Below, in pieces: positions 58,346 through 64,000 of a stretch of DNA of 64,000 nt. Every line of letters begins with the position of its first letter. Positions within the stretch are counted from its first letter, which is position 1. The stretch is from Clostridium mobile. Its GTDB lineage: Bacteria; Bacillota; Clostridia; Clostridiales; Clostridiaceae. The position numbers were made by a program, and so were the translations under genes. The stretch is from contig NZ_JAHLQF010000002.1 in NCBI RefSeq assembly GCF_018918285.1, forward strand, positions 992,001 through 1,056,000, in the 5' to 3' direction. The notes below the pieces were generated by a model. It was not told the DNA's origin. It did no database searches and saw only the letters and a list, made by a program, of their open reading frames with translations.

Positions 58346-58382
58346 TAAAAAGAGTATGACTTTAGAGTTATACTCTTTTTAG
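58346..58382 (+). terminator. glpX terminator
   Basis: Stem AAAAAGAGTATGAC paired with its near-complement containing one G-U, T5 tail. Confidence 0.75.
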
Positions 58383-58525
58383 GGTATAAATAAAAAAATA
58401 TAATAAGATTCTTACATTTAATTTATATTTACTATTCTTAATTCTAAAGTTTATAGTTAAAATTATATAACTTATCAATTATTAAAATGTTATAATGAGG
58501 TATACAATTTATTAGGAGGAGAAAT

Positions 58526-59455
58526 ATGGCGGTTATCGTTGAAGATTTAATAAAAGATTTTAACCTAGAGGTAATTAATGAAGGTAAGGAAAATATACAT
58601 ATAACGATTAATGATATAAATAGACCGGGTCTTCAATTTTCTGGCTTTTATAGCTATTTTGCAAATGAAAGAGTACAACTCATTGGTAAAGCAGAGTGGA
58701 GTTTTTTAGATGTAATGCCAGAGGAATTAAGAAATAAAAGACTTAAGAAGTTTTTTCAGTTTGAAACTCCTTGTATAATAATGACTAGAGGATTGGAACC
58801 CCATAAAGAGTTGTTAGAGAATGCATCTAAATATGGGAGATGGGTGCTTAGATCAGAAGATATATCTACAAGATTTATAAATAAATTAACAAATTATCTT
58901 GATGAAAAGCTTGCCCCTGAAACAAGACTTCATGGAGTACTTGTGGATGTACATGGTATAGGAATATTAATAACAGGAGAAAGTGGAATTGGCAAGAGTG
59001 AAACTGCATTAGAACTCATAAAAAGAGGACATAGACTAGTAGCAGATGATGCTGTAGATATAAAAGAAATTGAAGGTAAACTACTAGGAAGGTCTCCCTA
59101 TGTTACTTCAGGCATGATGGAAGTTAGAGGCATGGGTATAATTGATGTACCTGCACTTTATGGCTTAAGCTCCGTATTAGATGTAAAAACTATAGGGCTT
59201 GTTATACATTTAGAACAATGGGTACAAGATAAAACCTATGATAGATTAGGTATAGATGGAGAAACTATGCAAATACTAAATGCATCTATAAGAAAAATTA
59301 CCCTTCCAATAAGACCAGGAAGAAACATAGCAATAATAATAGAAACTGCAGCGGTGAATTATAGATATAGCTTAAATTCAGATATTACTCCTGTAGATAC
59401 AATAACAACAAGGATGGATGAAGAAGAATTAAGGAGAAGAAAGTATGGAGAATAA
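58526..59455 (+). CDS. hprK: HPr kinase/phosphorylase
   Basis: Bifunctional sensor that phosphorylates HPr on serine at high fructose bisphosphate and reverses it otherwise, controlling carbon catabolite repression. Walker A GESGIGKSE begins at residue 151; the HPrK signature (VRGMGIIDVPALYG) and C-terminal IIIETAAVNYRY are present. 309 residues as usual. AGGAGG site before ATG. Its end overlaps the next gene by 11 bases, forming an operon hprK-fthC-corA. Confidence 0.96.
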   Translation: MAVIVEDLIKDFNLEVINEGKENIHITINDINRPGLQFSGFYSYFANERVQLIGKAEWSFLDVMPEELRNKRLKKFFQFETPCIIMTRGLEPHKELLENASKYGRWVLRSEDISTRFINKLTNYLDEKLAPETRLHGVLVDVHGIGILITGESGIGKSETALELIKRGHRLVADDAVDIKEIEGKLLGRSPYVTSGMMEVRGMGIIDVPALYGLSSVLDVKTIGLVIHLEQWVQDKTYDRLGIDGETMQILNASIRKITLPIRPGRNIAIIIETAAVNYRYSLNSDITPVDTITTRMDEEELRRRKYGE

Positions 59456-59993
59456 AAAAGAATTAAGAAATAAAGTCATTAGTCTAAGGGATAATTTATC
59501 TTTAGAGGTAAGAAGAAAATATGATGAAGAAATTTATAATAATGTTATAGAAAGTAAATATTATAAAGAGTCGAAATCCTTATTTATTTTTGTCAGTTAT
59601 AAGACAGAAGTAGATACACATAATATAATAAAAAAAGCATTAGAGGATGGTAAAAGAGTTTCAGTACCTAAAATAAAGAACAAGGATGAAGGTATGTACC
59701 TTGTAGAGATAAAAAGTTTTGATGAATTGGGAACAGGTAACTATGGCATATTAGAGCCAATCCATGACAATATAATGAATAAAGATGAGATAGACTTAAT
59801 CCTTGCACCAGGAGTTGCTTTTGATAAAACTGGAGGCAGATTAGGATATGGTGGAGGCTTTTATGACAGATTTATTAGCTCTTTAAAGAATGATATGCCA
59901 ATAGTTGCCCTAGCTTACAGTATTCAATTTGTTAATAAAGTGCCTAGAAATGAATTTGATATGATGGTAAATGACATAATAACAAATGGGTGA
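59445..59993 (+). CDS. 5-formyltetrahydrofolate cyclo-ligase
   Basis: Converts 5-formyl-THF into 5,10-methenyl-THF with ATP. The 182-residue protein has LAPGVAFDKTGGRLGYGGGFYDRF, the family signature near the C-terminus (shown only as GGRLGYGGGFYDRF), and LFIFVSYKTEVDT in the N-terminal half. It overlaps hprK by 11 bases and the next gene begins at its stop, so translation is coupled. Confidence 0.93.
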   Translation: MENKKELRNKVISLRDNLSLEVRRKYDEEIYNNVIESKYYKESKSLFIFVSYKTEVDTHNIIKKALEDGKRVSVPKIKNKDEGMYLVEIKSFDELGTGNYGILEPIHDNIMNKDEIDLILAPGVAFDKTGGRLGYGGGFYDRFISSLKNDMPIVALAYSIQFVNKVPRNEFDMMVNDIITNG

Positions 59994-60001
59994 TGTTTAG
60001 A

Positions 60002-60937
60002 ATGAAGATTCTTGATATTGATAATAATTTCAATTTAGTAGAAATGCATGAAATCACTGATGAAAGAAAATACTGGATATGGTGCTATGTAGATGAACTT
60101 GAAGATATAAAAACTATATTTTCTATAAGAAAAGATAATGTAGAGGATTGCAAAGAATTTAACAAATCTACAAAAATTGAATATTATGAAGAGTATATTT
60201 TTGTTGTTTTCAATATATTGGAATACTATGATGAAGGAGTTCACTCTAGAGAATTATACATATTTTTAAATAATAACTTCATTATAACTGCATTTAAAGA
60301 AGATTTAGATTTACTTAATAATTTACTTACGGACATAAGTAGCTATAAAAATTGTTCTATGCTTAAAGAAAATCCATCTACAACTATAATTTTTTACTAT
60401 ATTATAGATAGAATAATAGTAAAAAATTATAATGTAATCTCTATCATAGAGGAAGAGGGAGATAAAATAGAGCTTAGAATATTGAAAAATCCTAAGCATG
60501 AGCTGTTAGTTCAGCTAATACATCTTAGAAGACAATTATATAAACTAAGAAAATATTTAAATCCTCTTAGATACATAGGCGATACTTTACAAAATGATAA
60601 TTCTATTATTGAAAAAAAATATATCAAGCATTTTCAAGGGTTAAATAATAAAATTGATAAATTAATGCTTTCTTTAGAGAGTCTATATGGAGATATAGCC
60701 TTGGTTAGAGAGGCTTATGAAGCAGAAATAGCAAATAAGACAAATGATTTAATGAAGATATTTACCATTATAGCTACTATATTTCTTCCTCTTAATTTAA
60801 TTACAAGTATATATGGAATGAATGTTAAGAAGATTCCCTTCTCAGAGCATGAGTATGGATATTATTTAGTAGTAATTTTTATGGTACTTACATCTGTTTT
60901 ATTGATAAGGTTTTTTAAAAATAAAAATTGGTTCTAA
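60002..60937 (+). CDS. corA: CorA-family divalent metal ion transporter
   Basis: A 311-residue protein with a long cytosolic N-terminal domain and two C-terminal membrane helices (TIIATIFLPLNLITSIYGMN and YYLVVIFMVLTSVLLIRF). The GMN motif that forms the pore selectivity filter follows helix 1. The loop between helices, KKIPFSEHEYG, holds acids as in magnesium CorA. Start at 60002 with GGGTGATG upstream; in-frame starts at 59990 and 59993 overlap the folate gene. Confidence 0.92.
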   Translation: MKILDIDNNFNLVEMHEITDERKYWIWCYVDELEDIKTIFSIRKDNVEDCKEFNKSTKIEYYEEYIFVVFNILEYYDEGVHSRELYIFLNNNFIITAFKEDLDLLNNLLTDISSYKNCSMLKENPSTTIIFYYIIDRIIVKNYNVISIIEEEGDKIELRILKNPKHELLVQLIHLRRQLYKLRKYLNPLRYIGDTLQNDNSIIEKKYIKHFQGLNNKIDKLMLSLESLYGDIALVREAYEAEIANKTNDLMKIFTIIATIFLPLNLITSIYGMNVKKIPFSEHEYGYYLVVIFMVLTSVLLIRFFKNKNWF

Positions 60938-60988
60938 AAATAAACTATATAACTGATAGTATTTATGATAAAATATAGTAAAATTACT

Positions 60989-61036
60989 AGGTGGAGGTGA
61001 AAATGCTCTATTTTACTAACTAGAGCGAAATATATG
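60989..61036 (+). promoter_or_regulatory. Leader with strong ribosome site, six-codon ORF and hairpin before the M18 gene
   Basis: An AGGTGGAGGTGA site at 60989-61000 is followed by ATG at 61003, but this frame encodes only MLYFTN and stops at TAG 61021-61023. The aminopeptidase ATG is at 61034 in another frame and has no good site of its own. GCTCTA at 61005-61010 pairs perfectly with TAGAGC at 61021-61026, so folding would bring the strong site to about 11 bases from the real ATG. Confidence 0.6.
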
Positions 61037-62443
61037 GAAGAGATGAAAAAAGATTTAGTGAAAAAATATGAGTATGCATGGGATAAATATTCTGAAGAAG
61101 ATTTAAAAAAGGTTTTTGAATTAAGTGAAAGATATAAAGAATTTATGTCAAAATGCAAAACAGAAAGAGAATGTGTAAAGGAATTTGTCCGTATAGCTGA
61201 AAATAATGGTTATAAAAACATTGAGGAATATATTAATAAAGAGCAAAAGTTAAAAGCTGGAGATAAAATATATGCAAATAACAAGGATAAAACTTTAGCA
61301 TTATTCGTAATAGGGAAAGAGTCAATACAAAATGGAATGAATATATTAGGAGCTCATGTGGACTCTCCAAGACTTGACTTAAAACAAAATCCATTATATG
61401 AAGATAGTGATTTAGCATTACTAGAAACTCATTATTATGGTGGAGTGAAAAAATATCAATGGGTTACAATTCCATTAGCTATCCATGGTGTGGTAGTAAA
61501 AAAAGATGGAACTGTTGTAGATGTTGTAGTAGGTGAGGATGAAAATGATCCAGTAATAGGTATATCAGATCTATTAATTCATTTAGCTGCAGAGCAGATG
61601 GAGAAGAAGATGTCAAAGGCTATTACAGGAGAAGATTTAAATATATTAGTTGGTAGTATACCCGCTAAAGATAAAGATACAAAAGATAGAGTAAAACTTA
61701 ATGTATTAAGACTATTAAATGAAAAGTATGGCATAGAAGAAGAAGACTTTGTATCAGCAGAATTAGAAGTTGTTCCAGCTGGAAAGGCTAGAGATTATGG
61801 TTTAGATAGAAGTATGGTTATGGCCTATGGACATGATGATAGAGTATGCTCATATACTTCTTTTGAATCTATGATGTCTTTAAATAATCCAAAGAAAACG
61901 TCAGTTACTTTACTAGTAGACAAAGAAGAGATTGGAAGTGTAGGTGCTACTGGAATGCATTCAAAATTCTTTGAAAATACAGTGGCTGAAATCATTGCTT
62001 TAAGCGAGGATTACTGTGAATTAAAACTAAAGAGGGCTTTAGCTAATTCAAAAATGTTGTCCTCAGATGTAAGTGCGGCTTATGATCCAAATTTCCCATC
62101 AGTAATGGAGAAGAAAAATGCTGCATACTTTGGAAAAGGACTTGTTTTTAACAAGTACACTGGAGCTAAAGGTAAATCAGGATGTAATGATGCAAATCCT
62201 GAATTTATAGCTGAATTAAGAAATATAATGGAAAAACACAATGTAACATGGCAAACAGCAGAATTAGGAAAAGTAGATCAAGGTGGTGGAGGAACTATAG
62301 CTTATATATTAGCTGAGTATGGCATGGAAGTTATAGATTGTGGAGTAGCACTTCAAAACATGCATGCTCCTTGGGAAATTGCCAGTAAAGCAGATATATA
62401 TGAAGCTATGAGAGGATACCTTGCATTCTTATTAGAAGCATAA
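61034..62443 (+). CDS. apeA: M18 family aminopeptidase (aspartyl/glutamyl aminopeptidase type)
   Basis: Cytosolic zinc aminopeptidase of 469 residues. Metal-binding and catalytic motifs: LGAHVDSPRLDLKQNPLYED (His and Asp ligands near residues 104-106), YGHDDRVCSYTSFESM (Asp), and VDKEEIGSVGATGMHS with the catalytic Glu pair; the last His is in NMHAPWE. It acts on N-terminal acidic or other residues of peptides. The start at 61034 is the only reasonable one but has a weak site; see the leader upstream. Confidence 0.92.
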   Translation: MEEMKKDLVKKYEYAWDKYSEEDLKKVFELSERYKEFMSKCKTERECVKEFVRIAENNGYKNIEEYINKEQKLKAGDKIYANNKDKTLALFVIGKESIQNGMNILGAHVDSPRLDLKQNPLYEDSDLALLETHYYGGVKKYQWVTIPLAIHGVVVKKDGTVVDVVVGEDENDPVIGISDLLIHLAAEQMEKKMSKAITGEDLNILVGSIPAKDKDTKDRVKLNVLRLLNEKYGIEEEDFVSAELEVVPAGKARDYGLDRSMVMAYGHDDRVCSYTSFESMMSLNNPKKTSVTLLVDKEEIGSVGATGMHSKFFENTVAEIIALSEDYCELKLKRALANSKMLSSDVSAAYDPNFPSVMEKKNAAYFGKGLVFNKYTGAKGKSGCNDANPEFIAELRNIMEKHNVTWQTAELGKVDQGGGGTIAYILAEYGMEVIDCGVALQNMHAPWEIASKADIYEAMRGYLAFLLEA

Positions 62444-62451
62444 ACAAAACT

Positions 62452-62485
62452 AAGCTATATCCTTTTTAGGATATAGCTTTTAATA
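62452..62485. terminator. Bidirectional terminator between M18 aminopeptidase and the lipoprotein gene
   Basis: Perfect 11-bp stem (62452-62462 with 62469-62479) and 6-base loop; the tail abuts the lipoprotein stop codon. Confidence 0.8.
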
Positions 62486-62938
62486 TTTTCCTGAAAAAAT
62501 ATAATTGCATAAATAAAATAAATTATATGAAAGGGGTATATTAGTCATATCGATATAGTCCGTTTCTTTATCGCCATCCCAAGGGTGTATTGCTACATAC
62601 TTGCTATTATAAATATTTATAACATATTTCTCTTTATGAAAGGTTAGCATCATTTTATAAGCGGGTTTTTCATCAAGATCATTAGGTTTCTTAGTAAAGG
62701 ATTTTTCATTCAAGGCTTTAGTAAAATTCCCTACAATATAAAAGTCATCAGTATTTAAATCTTTTTCTTTATAAAGATTCATATCAAATATAGAACATGT
62801 ATAGTTATCTTCCGTATTGATTAGTTCTATTAAATTTGAGGTATAATGATTATTTACTTTTTTATTTTCTGATAAATAAGTGCAGGATGTAAATAATATT
62901 AATATGCATATAAGTATCAAATAAAATTTATTTTTCAA
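62480..62938 (-). CDS. Putative lipoprotein of unknown function
   Basis: The 152-residue product begins KNKFYLILICILILFTSC, a lipoprotein signal with lipobox LFTSC and cleavage before Cys19. The mature part is soluble and carries a NNHYTSNLIELINTEDNY stretch and a C-terminal LSYNLFYLCNYIF. I associate it loosely with a clostridial family of unknown function but cannot name it safely. It is a single gene on the minus strand; the AT-rich region upstream is shared with the divergent regulator gene. Confidence 0.75.
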   Translation of the reverse strand: MKNKFYLILICILILFTSCTYLSENKKVNNHYTSNLIELINTEDNYTCSIFDMNLYKEKDLNTDDFYIVGNFTKALNEKSFTKKPNDLDEKPAYKMMLTFHKEKYVINIYNSKYVAIHPWDGDKETDYIDMTNIPLSYNLFYLCNYIFSGKY

Positions 62939-63092
62939 AGCTTATCACCCTAATAATAAAATATTTATATATAAACAATATGAAATATAAAAAATAATAT
63001 TCATATTTTTATATTAAGAATTGATTTAATAAGAATTGATTGATATAATTTATACGGGGTATGGGTATAATGAGCGTAGGAGTGATTGTTTA

Positions 63093-63359
63093 ATGGAAAA
63101 GAATAAAGTGAAAAAAGACATACAAAATAGATTGAAAAGAATTGAAGGTCAAGTAAAAGGAATTGAGAAAATGGTAGATAATGATGTAGAGTGTAAGGAT
63201 ATCCTTATACAAATAGCTGCAATTAGATCTGCCATTAACAAAGTAGGAACTTTAATATTTGAAAATTATGCAACGAAGTGTTTTGCTGAGAGTGAAGATA
63301 ATAATTCTGAAAATAAAGTAGAGGATTTAGTAAGTACCCTTACAATGTTTATTAAATAG
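63093..63359 (+). CDS. CsoR/CstR-family (DUF156) transcriptional repressor
   Basis: An 89-residue all-helical repressor with the family signature RLKRIEGQVKGIEKMVDNDVECKDIL. Counted from the ATG at 63093, the sensor cysteines are C34 and C63. Copper CsoR proteins have His four residues before the second Cys; here that position is Tyr59 (NYATKC), as expected for thiol/persulfide sensors of the CstR type rather than copper sensors. AGGAGTGATT at 63078-63087 fixes the start. No obvious target gene is adjacent, and the gene is followed by a terminator. Confidence 0.87.
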   Translation: MEKNKVKKDIQNRLKRIEGQVKGIEKMVDNDVECKDILIQIAAIRSAINKVGTLIFENYATKCFAESEDNNSENKVEDLVSTLTMFIK

Positions 63360-63405
63360 TCTTATTTGGTTTACAATTAATAGCTTAAAATTAACACCAT
63401 TAATG

Positions 63406-63434
63406 AAGAGTTTGCATTAGAGCAAACTCTTTTT
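63406..63434 (+). terminator. Terminator of the CsoR/CstR-type gene
   Basis: 10-bp perfect stem (63406-63415 with 63422-63431), 6-base loop, T tail. Confidence 0.8.
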
Positions 63435-63473
63435 AATTAAACAAATAGAATTTATGTGGCAAAATTCAATCAA

Positions 63474-63923
63474 TTATTTTTTTATTCTTCGTTTTTTATA
63501 TGTAATAAGTTTTGTTATTGAAGATACGAGAACTAATGCAATAGCTATAGCGCCGGCGGTTGTTAAAGTGCTTAATCCCATTTCTAAGGCCTTATTTACG
63601 TCTCCTCTAGTAAACTCTAGCATGGTGTAATACATTCCTCCACCTGGGACTAAGGGAAGTATACCAGATATAATGAAGGTAGTTACTGGTGTCCTTAAAG
63701 CTCTTGCAGTTATTTCAGAGTAAATAGCGGTAAGTAAGGCGCCATTAAAAATGGATAAGGTATTTGACATATTGCTTTCAAGAGAAATAAGATAAAAAAA
63801 CCAGCTTATTCCTCCACCTAGAGCGGCAAAGAATAAATTTCTACCTTTGATATTAAATATTACGCTAAATGCAAAAGTGGCAATAAAAGAATAAAATGAA
63901 AACAAAAGAACATCATAAATCAT
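63474..63923 (-). CDS. ThrE-type threonine/serine exporter, small subunit (DUF3815-like)
   Basis: A 149-residue membrane protein with four to five hydrophobic segments and the motif ILPLVPGGGMYYTMLEFTRGD, typical of the C-terminal half of the ThrE family. In many Firmicutes this half is a separate gene from the DUF1212 half. Its ATG overlaps the stop of the upstream gene by 4 bases (ATGA), giving coupled synthesis of the pair. Exports small amino acids in the best-studied relatives. Confidence 0.88.
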   Translation of the reverse strand: MIYDVLLFSFYSFIATFAFSVIFNIKGRNLFFAALGGGISWFFYLISLESNMSNTLSIFNGALLTAIYSEITARALRTPVTTFIISGILPLVPGGGMYYTMLEFTRGDVNKALEMGLSTLTTAGAIAIALVLVSSITKLITYKKRRIKK

Positions 63924-64000
63924 ATAGAGGATCCCCCAAAGAATTTAATCCATACAGTAAAAATTAATCCGCTTCCAACAGCAATAGCCACGGCTATTAA
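63920..64000 (-). CDS. ThrE-type threonine/serine exporter, large subunit, C-terminal end only
   Basis: The last 26 codons of the DUF1212-like partner: the frame reads LIAVAIAVGSGLIFTVWIKF then FGGSSI and TGA at 63922-63920. The hydrophobic final helix fits the end of the DUF1212 membrane domain. The start lies beyond the window. Identification relies mainly on its tight overlap with the DUF3815-like gene. Confidence 0.7.
   Translation of the reverse strand, partial: LIAVAIAVGSGLIFTVWIKFFGGSSI

Overview
The window looks like chromosomal DNA of an anaerobic, spore-forming Clostridium (cluster I type). The sequence is strongly AT-rich with A/T-ending codons, GGAGG-type ribosome binding sites are nearly universal, and TTG/GTG starts are common. 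The gene content fits: formate C-acetyltransferase with its activase, an electron-bifurcating lactate dehydrogenase, a V-type ATPase, a flavodiiron protein, a rubrerythrin-like protein and SpoVB. I see no rRNA, tRNA, insertion sequence, prophage or CRISPR array. This is core chromosome, with interest mainly in regulation and in a few odd proteins.

Layout. 1-3.0 kb: end of a YyaL-type protein, lrgAB, an MFS transporter. 3.0-6.5 kb: argS behind a T-box leader, a YprB-type nuclease, a CBS gene broken by an in-frame TAA. 6.7-10.5 kb: pflB-pflA, an unmarked 51-codon FeoB-associated Cys-rich protein under a perfect Fur box, a degenerate PilZ-like protein. 10.5-19.3 kb: HAD hydrolase, second YprB-type protein, then a lactate system (GntR regulator, permease, lactate racemase, EtfB, EtfA with an N-terminal Fe-S motif, LctD) with candidate Rex and GntR operators in front. 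19.3-22.5 kb (minus): gltX with a short promoter-attenuator leader, and a beta-CASP RNase. 22.6-33.2 kb: YhaO/YhaN, DMT transporter, M29 aminopeptidase, D-Ala-D-Ala carboxypeptidase, Nudix, small unknowns, nicotinate phosphoribosyltransferase. 33.4-41.2 kb: an FtsA-like ATPase, M20 amidohydrolase, RluA synthase and a flippase in one operon, converging on spoVB over a 46-bp perfect palindrome. 41.5-45.2 kb: rubrerythrin-like protein, a zinc phospholipase C homologue without a signal peptide, a methyltransferase-like protein, a B12-binding radical SAM protein. 45.4-53.9 kb: nine-gene V-ATPase operon whose c-subunit keeps the Na+ ligand set. 54-64 kb: niacin-type ECF S component behind a 38-bp palindrome, flavodiiron protein, Fe-S flavoprotein, a probable 6S RNA, glpX, hprK, a folate enzyme, CorA, M18 aminopeptidase with an odd leader, a lipoprotein, a CsoR/CstR-type repressor, and the ThrE-type exporter pair running off the end.

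Together the genes describe fermentative energy metabolism (pyruvate cleavage to formate, lactate oxidation by flavin-based electron confurcation, ion pumping by the V-ATPase), oxygen and iron handling, and carbon control (HPr kinase, GlpX). Function calls rest on motifs recognised by eye; no database search was run. The best candidates for new biology are the gltX leader, the niaX palindrome, the aminopeptidase leader, and the cytosolic phospholipase C-like protein.
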